Notes under the pieces: model-generated
Databases searched by the model: none
What the model was told of the DNA's origin: nothing
The model's input: the letters and a program-made list of their open reading frames with translations, nothing else
Source: Nitrososphaera sp.
Lineage (GTDB): Archaea > Thermoproteota > Nitrososphaeria > Nitrososphaerales > Nitrososphaeraceae
Assembly: GCA_023252395.1 (NCBI GenBank)
Contig: JAJPDY010000001.1
Coordinates: 1-26,731 of the forward strand
Reading direction: 5' to 3'
Length of the DNA: 26,731 bases
Program-made: the position numbers and the translations under genes
Shown here: piece by piece, positions 13,889 to 20,793 of the stretch
How the letters are laid out: every line of letters begins with the position of its first letter
Position numbering within the stretch: the first letter of the stretch is position 1

Positions 13889-14862
13889 GAAACGTGTCAA
13901 GAGCGCTTGTCACGGGAGGGGCGGGCTTTATTGGAAGCCACATTGTTGACGAGCTGATAGCAAGAGGCATCGAGACATATGTCATCGACAACCTGAGCAC
14001 CGGCTCTACTGACAACCTTGCACAGCACAAGGGCAGCAGCCTGCTGCACCTTATAGTGGGAGATGCACGGGAGACTGAAATGCTCTTGCAGGACACGAGC
14101 ATCGACGTCGTGTTCCACGAAGCAGCGATAGCAAGCGTCCCCAAATCCGTGAGCCATCCGATGCTTGTGCACGACGTCAACGTGAACATGACGCTTCAGC
14201 TCCTGAACTACTGCGTCAAGGCAGGCGTAAAGAGGTTCATTTTCGCCTCTTCGGCTGCAGTGTATGGAATCCTAGAAAGAAAGGCCACTGAAGACATGGT
14301 CTGCAAGCCAAATTCGCCCTATGGCGCGTCAAAGCTTGCAGTGGAGGACTATTTGCACGCCTACAGGCGCACTTACGGGATTGAAACCGTCATGCTGAGG
14401 TACTTTAACGTGTATGGCAGGCGCCAGCGCTACAGCGATTATAGCGGAGTCATCACGGTGTTTGCCAACAAGCTGCTTGCAGGCGAGCGGCCAACGATAT
14501 ATGGCGACGGCCTGCAGGTGCGAGACTTTGTGCACATTGAAGATATCGTGCAGGCAAACATGCTTGCAATGGGGTCTGCAAACGCAGTCGGCGAAATGTT
14601 CAATGTCGCGTCAGGCAAGGCCACCAGCATACTAGAACTGGCAAGGATAGTCAAGGAGCTGATGGGCGCAGCTAGCGTAGAAAACGTGTTTGGTCCTACA
14701 AGGCCCGGCGACATGAAGCTTGGCCTTGCGTCGATAGACAAGATAAAAGCGGTCCTAGGCTACGACCCAAAGGTCCAGATGCAGTACGGGCTGAGAGGAG
14801 TAATCGAGTCGATAAGCAAGTTGCAGATGCCACGGATACGCGCGTCAGGGGAGGCGGTCTAA
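13885..14862 (+). CDS. NAD-dependent NDP-sugar 4-epimerase (GalE/WbpP/PelX-like)
   Basis: This short-chain dehydrogenase-type enzyme inverts C4 of a nucleotide sugar, for example UDP-Glc/UDP-Gal or their N-acetyl forms. It shows the NAD motif TGGAGFIGSH (10-19), IDNLSTG (34-40), the catalytic serine region FASSAAVYG and the Y146-x3-K150 pair in SPYGASK. GDGLQVRDFVHIEDI and GPTRPGDMK are typical of this extended-SDR group. The 325-aa length is complete. The ATG lies within the glycosyltransferase stop codon (ATGA) after a strong SD. The position between PelF-like and PelG-like genes suggests it supplies the polymer's donor sugar, as PelX makes UDP-GalNAc for Pel; this substrate is inferred. 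Confidence 0.88.
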   Translation: MRNVSRALVTGGAGFIGSHIVDELIARGIETYVIDNLSTGSTDNLAQHKGSSLLHLIVGDARETEMLLQDTSIDVVFHEAAIASVPKSVSHPMLVHDVNVNMTLQLLNYCVKAGVKRFIFASSAAVYGILERKATEDMVCKPNSPYGASKLAVEDYLHAYRRTYGIETVMLRYFNVYGRRQRYSDYSGVITVFANKLLAGERPTIYGDGLQVRDFVHIEDIVQANMLAMGSANAVGEMFNVASGKATSILELARIVKELMGAASVENVFGPTRPGDMKLGLASIDKIKAVLGYDPKVQMQYGLRGVIESISKLQMPRIRASGEAV

Positions 14863-14863
14863 A

Positions 14864-16513
14864 ATGGAAGTTGTGCATCAGGACAACAGCATATCAAGGG
14901 ATGCTAGGGTCTTTGCAGCAAAAACTGCGCGCTCTATAGCCGAGATCCAGCAGAGCGTCAACAATATGGCTGACGTGCTAGTTTTCCTAGAAGTGCTGGG
15001 CTATGACGACAGGACTGCTGAGAAAAACGGCTTTGCAAACCTCCACGAGCTCGCAAAATACGTCTACAACTTTGTCGACGCGTACGACGACAGAGATGAC
15101 AAAGAGGCTGCAGGCTCGTTTGAAGTAGAAGTTCCAAGCGCAAAGAAGCGGCTTGCAGAGAGCCTCAGCATGATATTTCCATGGCTTGGCTCGCTTATCC
15201 TGCTTTTTGTGACAGGCGTGTCGCTATGGATGGCATGGGGCCTCCCTGCAGACGTCACGACCGCATTTTTGGCAGGAGTGTTTCTAGGGCTTGTCGTAAC
15301 GGAAGGATTGCTCCAGAACTACCATAGGCTCTTTTCGTTCTACTATTCGCAGACAAACATTGGCGAAGTAAAGCGGAGCATCAAAAGAAGCTACGCGCTT
15401 GCCGGCATAATATTGTCAGCCACTGTTGCCGTGATATATGGCGTTTGCGTAGTGGCAAACATACCGCTAGAGCTCGCCGCCATCGCATCAGTCAGCACGG
15501 TGACCATCTCGCTCCATCGGGTAAGCTACGTGATAATGTATGCACTCAAAAAACTGGGTCACCTTGCAATCTCGTACGCCGGCGCGTTTGCCGCCCTCAT
15601 TGCGGTGTTCTTCCTGATGCCAAGCCTTATGCCTGACGTGACTGTGCGCTACTTTGCCGCACTTGGGAGCGCGTTTGCAGTACTCTCTGGCTTTGCAATA
15701 TACCACCACTACAAGATAATGGGCAACAGCTCGGCTTCCATTGTTGCCAAAGGCGCGCCCCACTTTTACAGCCCGCTCTCAGTCAACGACAACACTATCA
15801 TTTCGCGCTTTGCAGTACAGGTGTGGGAGTGCCTGCCATATTTCATCTATGGCACCTTTTATTTTGTTCTGCTCTTTGCAGACAGGATAATATCGTGGTT
15901 CTTCAACCCTGCAACGGTCGCTGCTGCAAACGGCACAATCCTGCCGCTGTCGTTCAACTCTACCTACCACATCGGAGCCGACCTTGCTCTCTTGGTGGTA
16001 CTTCCGACAGCGATAATGCAGTATATCTTGACCTCGCCAATCTACGCGCTGGTGCACAACCGGGCAGTTACCTTGAAAGTGTCGGAGAGCCGCAAGATCG
16101 ACCTGTTCCTGAAGCATAGCTACAAGAAGATAATGGTAGCCTCGATTATGGTGTCCGTGGCAGGAGCAGTGATGCTGAACCTTGTAGCCCCGCCAATAAT
16201 CACACACCTTGGCGGCTCTTCAGTCAGCATGCGCATACTGGCTTTTGCCTCGGCAGGGGCAGTCTTTCTGTCAGTATTTGCGGCAAACGGCGTCTTTATG
16301 ATCTTCCTTGGAAGAGCAAAGGCGCTGGCGACTGTGGCTCTGGCTTCGGCACTGGTCGTTTCAATAGGCGGCATAGTCCTTGCGCAGTCCGGGTTTGAAA
16401 ACATAGTGATAGCATACCTAGCTGCAACGATTATTGCCGCTATTGCGTCAACAGCAATCATGCGAAGAACGATAAAGCAGGCAGGCAGCTGGCTCTTTGC
16501 CCGTTACATTTAG
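14864..16513 (+). CDS. PelG-like MOP-superfamily polysaccharide transporter with N-terminal soluble extension
   Basis: This polytopic membrane protein of 549 aa has about 12 hydrophobic segments between residues 103 and 535. PelG is the inner-membrane flippase-like partner of PelF. Supporting this reading are the EGLLQNYHRLFSFYYSQTN loop and YFIYGTFYFVLLFADRIISWFF near residue 330-352, which resemble the PelG pattern. The first 100 residues are hydrophilic and helical (IAEIQQSVNNMADVLVFLEVLGYDD, positions 14937-15010) and are not part of the usual transporter fold. The ATG at 14864 follows the epimerase stop by one base, with GGGGAGG upstream. It is the last gene of the operon, and T6 at 16528-16533 follows. 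MOP membership is more certain than the PelG label. Confidence 0.7.
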   Translation: MEVVHQDNSISRDARVFAAKTARSIAEIQQSVNNMADVLVFLEVLGYDDRTAEKNGFANLHELAKYVYNFVDAYDDRDDKEAAGSFEVEVPSAKKRLAESLSMIFPWLGSLILLFVTGVSLWMAWGLPADVTTAFLAGVFLGLVVTEGLLQNYHRLFSFYYSQTNIGEVKRSIKRSYALAGIILSATVAVIYGVCVVANIPLELAAIASVSTVTISLHRVSYVIMYALKKLGHLAISYAGAFAALIAVFFLMPSLMPDVTVRYFAALGSAFAVLSGFAIYHHYKIMGNSSASIVAKGAPHFYSPLSVNDNTIISRFAVQVWECLPYFIYGTFYFVLLFADRIISWFFNPATVAAANGTILPLSFNSTYHIGADLALLVVLPTAIMQYILTSPIYALVHNRAVTLKVSESRKIDLFLKHSYKKIMVASIMVSVAGAVMLNLVAPPIITHLGGSSVSMRILAFASAGAVFLSVFAANGVFMIFLGRAKALATVALASALVVSIGGIVLAQSGFENIVIAYLAATIIAAIASTAIMRRTIKQAGSWLFARYI

Positions 16514-16527
16514 GGCTGCCGCTACTA

Positions 16528-16533
16528 TTTTTT
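16528..16533 (+). terminator. T-run terminator after the Pel-like operon
   Basis: TTTTTT lies 15 nt past the transporter stop codon and upstream of the next gene's promoter. Archaeal RNA polymerases can terminate at such U-runs without a hairpin. One short run is weak evidence. Confidence 0.4.
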
Positions 16534-16593
16534 CCAGCCAAGGGAACGCAGGTATATAATAGAAGATTCCACTGTGACGACCTATCTAACGAT

Positions 16594-16601
16594 CTTAAAT
16601 A
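16594..16601 (+). promoter_or_regulatory. TATA box of the PEFP surface-protein gene
   Basis: CTTAAATA is centred 29 nt before the ATG at 16627, which predicts a leaderless mRNA. A second TATA-like element, TATATAAT at 16553-16560, could give a longer transcript that includes a 6-codon frame ending immediately before the ATG. Confidence 0.5.
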
Positions 16602-16626
16602 GAAAATGGAAAAAGGATTCTTCTAA

Positions 16627-17571
16627 ATGTTCGCTGCAAAAACAACAGCAATAACAGTACTGGTAGCGCTGAACTTGGCGCTTGGAGTTGCATTTTTGTC
16701 GACAGCTCCGGCATTTGCGCAGAGCGGCTCCATACAGGGTAGCGCGCAGTCGCAAATATCCTACAAGACATCGTATCCAAAGGTAAATGCCGATTCAAAC
16801 AATTCAGTCACGGTACAATCTGAGCACCACCTGTACAAGCCCGGCGACACGGTCAAGATCACCGGCTCCGTTTCTGGTGAAATGAGAGACAAGACCAAAT
16901 CTGACACTGTCACCGTAAAGCTGGCCGACTCAAAGGGAAGTATAGTAACAAACCAGCAGGCAAAGGTAGACAGCAAAGGCGAGTATTCCGCAAGCCTGAA
17001 GCTTCCTGCAAGCGCCCAGAGCGGTGAATATTCTGCAGGCACAAAGCTGGAAGTTGAAGCAAGTGTGCTTGGGCTGCTTGACGCGCAGGTTATGGCAAAG
17101 CTAGAGTCGTCAACGGCATTCGTTGTGGCAAGCTCTTCCTCGACTAGCGTAAAGGCCGATGGAGGCGAGGAGTTCAAGATCGACATTGCCAGCAATTCTA
17201 CAGTCAGCAACGTCCAGTTCAAGCAGAGCGAAAAGATGGTGACATTCAAGGCAGAAGGCGAAACCGGCACAAGAGGCGTTACGCAGGTGACTGTGCCAAA
17301 GGCGATGCTGAGCGGCGAAATGGTAGTCATGATCGACGGCAAGGCAGTAGCTTCAGACTCTAACGACGTCATCGTTACTTCTGACACAAGCACCGAAATG
17401 ACCTATGAAATCAACTACCATCACAGCGAGCACGATGTGTCGGTGACTGGAACCAACGTGGTCCCCGAGTTTCCGCTTGCTACGCTGGTGATGGCAGGCG
17501 CGGTCGGATCAATAGTAGCCGTGCTTGCAATAGCTCGCAAGAAGGGATTTGTCAGCTGGCCAAAGAGCTAA
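16627..17571 (+). CDS. Secreted Ig-like surface protein with PEFG-CTERM-like sorting signal
   Basis: The 314-aa protein is exported. The signal peptide has a hydrophobic stretch (TTAITVLVALNLALGVAFL) and a probable cleavage after APAFA (residues 27-31). The body is beta-rich and Ser/Thr/Val-rich, starting with an MG2- or Ig-like segment (HLYKPGDTVKITGSVSG, 68-84). The C terminus is a tripartite sorting signal: VVPEFP (278-283), a hydrophobic helix to about 303, and a basic tail with ARKKG. Thaumarchaeal PEFG-CTERM proteins carry PEFG at this place and are thought to be processed by an archaeosortase; here the fourth residue is Pro. No archaeosortase gene is in the window. The gene ends at T-runs. 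Confidence 0.83.
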   Translation: MFAAKTTAITVLVALNLALGVAFLSTAPAFAQSGSIQGSAQSQISYKTSYPKVNADSNNSVTVQSEHHLYKPGDTVKITGSVSGEMRDKTKSDTVTVKLADSKGSIVTNQQAKVDSKGEYSASLKLPASAQSGEYSAGTKLEVEASVLGLLDAQVMAKLESSTAFVVASSSSTSVKADGGEEFKIDIASNSTVSNVQFKQSEKMVTFKAEGETGTRGVTQVTVPKAMLSGEMVVMIDGKAVASDSNDVIVTSDTSTEMTYEINYHHSEHDVSVTGTNVVPEFPLATLVMAGAVGSIVAVLAIARKKGFVSWPKS

Positions 17572-17584
17572 GCCAGCCCCGACT

Positions 17585-17598
17585 CTTTTTCTTTTTTT
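17585..17598 (+). terminator. Double T-run terminator after the surface-protein gene
   Basis: TTTTTC followed by TTTTTTT lies 14-27 nt after the stop codon. It reads as an archaeal U-run terminator and overlaps the last codon of the convergent ATP-grasp gene. Confidence 0.6.
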
Positions 17599-18631
17599 AG
17601 AAATAATCTGGCACAAAAGAGCCATCTTTTTGCACGCGTCCGCTGCTTGATGTCTTTTCATAAAGTGGGTATGGCACGTACACTTCATTCCAGTACCTCA
17701 TGCACACGAGTCGCTCATAGCTGTCGACTTTGACTTCTTCGCCAAGAACTGTGTTGCGGAACACCAAATCTGGCTCGTTAACCCCTGCAGCTGCGCGCAT
17801 GGGGCATGTCGCCGAAAAGCGTGGGTTTATCTCAAATACCACTGGCATGTCATCTTCGAGCTTTGCCTGCACGTTGATTGGGCCGGAGGCTCCAAGCTTT
17901 AGCGCCACTTCTTCGGCAGACTTGCGGATGTTGTAAAAGTCGTCAATGAACGCCTTGTACGTCTGCCCGTGCTTGATTATCTTGCGGATAGATATTGACG
18001 ACATCACGTACCGAGAATTTCTGTCAACAGTGACGCCTGTTGTAAATTCCATGTCGCTGGCAAGATATTTTTGCAAAATAGGCTGCCAACCTGCTTGCTC
18101 TATGGCTGAAACTGCCTTGTCCATCTCTTGTTTGTTTTTTGCCACGTAAAAATGGAGCGAACCGTAGCCTTCCCTAGGCTTGACCACAAGCGGAAAGCCA
18201 AATTCTCTAGCAAACCCATCACTGTCTTGCGGCAGTGCAGAAGGGGCGCATGGGAGGTTGTTTGCCTTGCAAAATTCATAGGTCCTCCACTTGTCCCTTG
18301 CAACGGCAAGCGCTTCAGACGAGCCTGTCAGCAATTTGGCGCCCGTCATTTCTATAGCCTCTTTTGCGCCGGCAAGCGCCAAGAGCTCGTCGTCAGACCC
18401 GCAAAAAACGGCCTGCACATCATTATCTTTGCAGATCTGAATTATACTGTCAATGTAACTTGATGACGATACTGGCGGGACCAGTATGCCACTATCGCAG
18501 CGATAGAGCCCTGCAGCAAGCGGGCTCATGTCTGCTGCAATGATGTTGTACTTGTTAGCCAGCTTTAATGATTTTATTATGCCTTGGGCTACTATGCTAC
18601 CTGCGGCAGTCACAAGGACCCTTGCGTTCAT
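17597..18631 (-). CDS. ATP-grasp enzyme (CarB/PylC-like carboxylate-amine ligase)
   Basis: ATP-grasp enzymes join a carboxylate to an amine or thiol through an acyl-phosphate. The pre-ATP-grasp Rossmann-like domain starts with RVLVTAAGSIVAQGIIKSLK (4-23). The ATP-binding core shows FPLVVKPREGYGSLHF and the metal site VVFEINPRFSATCPMRAAAG. At 344 aa it is a complete stand-alone enzyme, resembling carbamoyl-phosphate-synthase-large-subunit-like proteins of unknown specificity. ATG at 18631; a TATA-like AGATAAAT (minus) near 18654 makes it leaderless. It is divergent from the PPP phosphatase. A substrate cannot be read from the sequence. Because of the location, amino-acid addition to a surface sugar is possible but speculative. 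Confidence 0.82.
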   Translation of the reverse strand: MNARVLVTAAGSIVAQGIIKSLKLANKYNIIAADMSPLAAGLYRCDSGILVPPVSSSSYIDSIIQICKDNDVQAVFCGSDDELLALAGAKEAIEMTGAKLLTGSSEALAVARDKWRTYEFCKANNLPCAPSALPQDSDGFAREFGFPLVVKPREGYGSLHFYVAKNKQEMDKAVSAIEQAGWQPILQKYLASDMEFTTGVTVDRNSRYVMSSISIRKIIKHGQTYKAFIDDFYNIRKSAEEVALKLGASGPINVQAKLEDDMPVVFEINPRFSATCPMRAAAGVNEPDLVFRNTVLGEEVKVDSYERLVCMRYWNEVYVPYPLYEKTSSSGRVQKDGSFVPDYF

Positions 18632-18674
18632 CTGAAACCATGGAACTGCTGATTTATCTGCCTTGGCAACTATT

Positions 18675-18682
18675 TTCTAGAA
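18675..18682. repeat. Palindrome TTCTAGAA between divergent promoters
   Basis: The 8-bp perfect palindrome lies between the ATP-grasp TATA (near 18654, minus) and the phosphatase TATA (ATTTAA near 18700, plus), 21-24 nt from each. Copies also occur at 20617 and 20750. It is a candidate operator. Confidence 0.4.
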
Positions 18683-18729
18683 CCATCCTGCATGCAATAC
18701 ATTTAACCGCCGCCCATGATTGGTACCTG

Positions 18730-19668
18730 TTGTCATTGCAGCAGTCTGCCGCAAAGGCCGATGCTCCTGATTTTCTGCAAAAAATCGAGCAGGCGACAGG
18801 CGCATTGCAGGCAGAAAGAAAGAATGAAAGCATTGCTGGCGGCAAAGTTAGTGGCGGGCTGGTGGAAATCCACGACCTGCAGAATCTTGTTATCGTTAGC
18901 GACTTACACGGCGATTCTAACTCGCTTTTCCGGATCCTTGATGAAATAAACTACGAACAGTTTCTGGCTAACCCCATGAACAAACTGGTTTTTCTGGGCG
19001 ACTATGTCGACAGGGGAAGCGATTCTATTGGAGTCATGTATTCTGTCTGTTACCTAAAGCATACTTACCCTGATTCTGTGGTATTGATGAGGGGGAACCA
19101 CGAATCACCATCAGAGTTTCCTTTCTCGTCGCATGACCTGCCGTACAGGATCGAAGAGCGCTTTGGCAGCGGCGGTAAAGCTGTCTATACAAAGTTGCTG
19201 TCAATGTTCAAGCTGCTGACCCTTGCAACAATAGTGCAGCAAAAGCTACTATTGGTCCACGGCGGGCTTCCTACAGAAGACGTGGCCATTGACAACTATA
19301 AAGAGTCAATAGCTGCTGCTCAGGAGAACCACATCAGGAGCAGAGTGCTTGAAGAGCTGCTCTGGAACGATCCGCGGAAGGTTGACGGCGCGCCGGGTTG
19401 GGAGCCGTCGCGGAGAGGTATCGGCCGGCACTTTGGAAGCAGTATTTCGCGCAGGTGGCTGCAAGCATCAGGAGCTAAAGTTATCGTGCGGGGACATGAA
19501 CCCTGTCAGGGGTTTCGGATAGATCACGATGGCGTGGTGCTCACCCTGTTTTCATGTAGAGAAGCGTACCCATCATTCAAGGCCGCTTATCTTATGCTAA
19601 ATGCAGATCAACTTTACAGCACAGGCAATGCAAAGGATCTGACGCAGTATGTCAGATTCCCAGCGTAG
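18730..19668 (+). CDS. PPP-family (PP1/PP2A-like) serine/threonine protein phosphatase
   Basis: This is a metal-dependent phosphoprotein phosphatase. All PPP signatures are present: LVIVSDLHGDSNSL (GDxHG-type, here SDLHGD), LVFLGDYVDRGSDS, LMRGNHESP, LLVHGGLP, LLWNDPR and VIVRGHEPCQGF. The usual GDIHG begins with Ser instead of Gly, as in some archaeal members. The frame is open from 18568 with an ATG at 18640, but that region holds the ATP-grasp promoter and a palindrome. A TATA-like ATACATTTAA near 18700 favours the TTG at 18730 (312 aa). The ATG at 18640 (342 aa) remains possible. The gene runs 17 nt into the 3' end of the convergent TFB gene. Confidence 0.88.
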   Translation: MSLQQSAAKADAPDFLQKIEQATGALQAERKNESIAGGKVSGGLVEIHDLQNLVIVSDLHGDSNSLFRILDEINYEQFLANPMNKLVFLGDYVDRGSDSIGVMYSVCYLKHTYPDSVVLMRGNHESPSEFPFSSHDLPYRIEERFGSGGKAVYTKLLSMFKLLTLATIVQQKLLLVHGGLPTEDVAIDNYKESIAAAQENHIRSRVLEELLWNDPRKVDGAPGWEPSRRGIGRHFGSSISRRWLQASGAKVIVRGHEPCQGFRIDHDGVVLTLFSCREAYPSFKAAYLMLNADQLYSTGNAKDLTQYVRFPA

Positions 19669-20578
19669 ACTTGATCTCTTTGCATCTTTTTCGAAGCGAC
19701 ACCGTCGATATATCGGCCACCTGGCATATCTCTACCTGCCGCAGAAACTCGTTGCAGTTCTGCGACGCAAGGTAAATGACTGCCCCGGCAAGCGCCCTTG
19801 GGTTTTTGCCAAGCGAGATTCTGTTTTGCTGAACTAGCGCATAGATTCTGAGCGCTTCCCTCTTGGTTCTCTCGCTCAGGTCAAGCCTGTTTGCGATGAG
19901 CGTGACATAGTCCGGGCCATGGAGTACTGGCATCTGCAGCGAAAGCTCTCTGAGAATAAGCTTGTAGTGCGCCATCACGTCCTTGCTTGAAAGGTTGCAG
20001 ACAGTTGCAACGTCGGCCACGGTCTTTGGAGTGGCAGTCTCTCTGCATGCCGCATAAAGCGCTGCGCCTACCAGCCCGAGCGTAGACCTTCCCTTGGCAA
20101 GCTTTTTGATAGCAGCCTTTCTGTAGATGTATGCCGCGCTTTCCATGACTGCCTGACTCAAATACAATTTGTCGCCAAAGTTGTTGAGAAACTTGAGCGC
20201 CTTCTCCAAGTTTCTAGAGATCGAGTCGTTGAGCTGCGACCTGTTGTTCCAAGTGCGCAGCCTTTGCATCTTCATCTTTTGGGCCGGCTCTAGCATCTTG
20301 CCCCTTGCGTCGGTGTCGTCAAGTCCTATTAGCGTTGAAAGCCCCTTGTGATGAATGGCAAGGGACTCTGGCATGCCTGTCCTTGTCCTGTCGCTGTATT
20401 CAGACGGGTTCAGCATGCCTGCAGAATTATCGGCATGGAAAACCTTGTCATCTGCAACGCAGCCGCAAGAGCTGCAAACGAATTCACTTGAGACCATGTC
20501 AAATATCACAGTCTCGCTTTCACATTGCTTGCAATAAGTCAGATTATCAGAACGTATTTGTTGTTCCGCTGATTCCAT
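19652..20578 (-). CDS. tfb: Transcription initiation factor TFB (TFIIB)
   Basis: TFB bridges TBP-bound TATA/BRE DNA and RNA polymerase. The N-terminal zinc ribbon has CKQC and CSSC (C16, C19, C35, C38 from the chosen start). The B-reader/linker region follows, with SEYSDRTRTGMPESLAIHHKGLST. Two cyclin folds come next: LNDSISRNLEKALKF to MAHYKLILRELSL, then HGPDYVTLIANRLDLSERT to the end. The 308-aa length is normal. The frame also has an ATG at 20584; the ATG at 20578 is 25 nt from the TATA-like AATAAAA (minus, near 20603) and is preferred. Nitrososphaera-type genomes usually have several TFBs, so this could be a specialised one. Confidence 0.93.
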   Translation of the reverse strand: MESAEQQIRSDNLTYCKQCESETVIFDMVSSEFVCSSCGCVADDKVFHADNSAGMLNPSEYSDRTRTGMPESLAIHHKGLSTLIGLDDTDARGKMLEPAQKMKMQRLRTWNNRSQLNDSISRNLEKALKFLNNFGDKLYLSQAVMESAAYIYRKAAIKKLAKGRSTLGLVGAALYAACRETATPKTVADVATVCNLSSKDVMAHYKLILRELSLQMPVLHGPDYVTLIANRLDLSERTKREALRIYALVQQNRISLGKNPRALAGAVIYLASQNCNEFLRQVEICQVADISTVSLRKRCKEIKSTLGI

Positions 20579-20616
20579 CGCCATTGAGAAGTTGGCTCTT
20601 TTATTATCTCTAGTTT

Positions 20617-20624
20617 TTCTAGAA
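20617..20624. repeat. Palindrome TTCTAGAA upstream of tfb
   Basis: The palindrome is centred about 17 nt upstream of the predicted tfb TATA box, where a regulator would contact initiation complexes. It matches the copies at 18675 and 20750. Confidence 0.4.
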
Positions 20625-20749
20625 ATCAGAAAATCAAGGTCTCTGCAAGGATTCTATGTGAAAAAATGTTATTCTATCCGCTTTCAATTTGAGTTTTAAA
20701 CAACATTTTTCTGTGTCATTAAACCGGAGAATGAAATCGTGTAAATTGG

Positions 20750-20757
20750 TTCTAGAA
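20750..20757. repeat. Palindrome TTCTAGAA upstream of the GT2 gene
   Basis: The palindrome is centred about 13 nt upstream of a TATA-like TTATTAAG (near 20767). It lies in the 215-nt tfb/GT2 divergent region, which is AT-rich and otherwise shows no gene. Confidence 0.4.
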
Positions 20758-20793
20758 TGCGTCCATTATTAAGCGATTAAAAACATAGAATTT

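Noticed and set aside
16606..16626. Six-codon frame (MEKGFF) ending immediately before the PEFP protein ATG
   Set aside because: The predicted transcription start is about 16623, downstream of this frame; only the weaker upstream TATA would transcribe it.
20585..20793. Possible RNA gene in the tfb/GT2 intergenic region
   Set aside because: I found no tRNA, C/D-box or other fold in it; promoters and two palindromes explain most of it.
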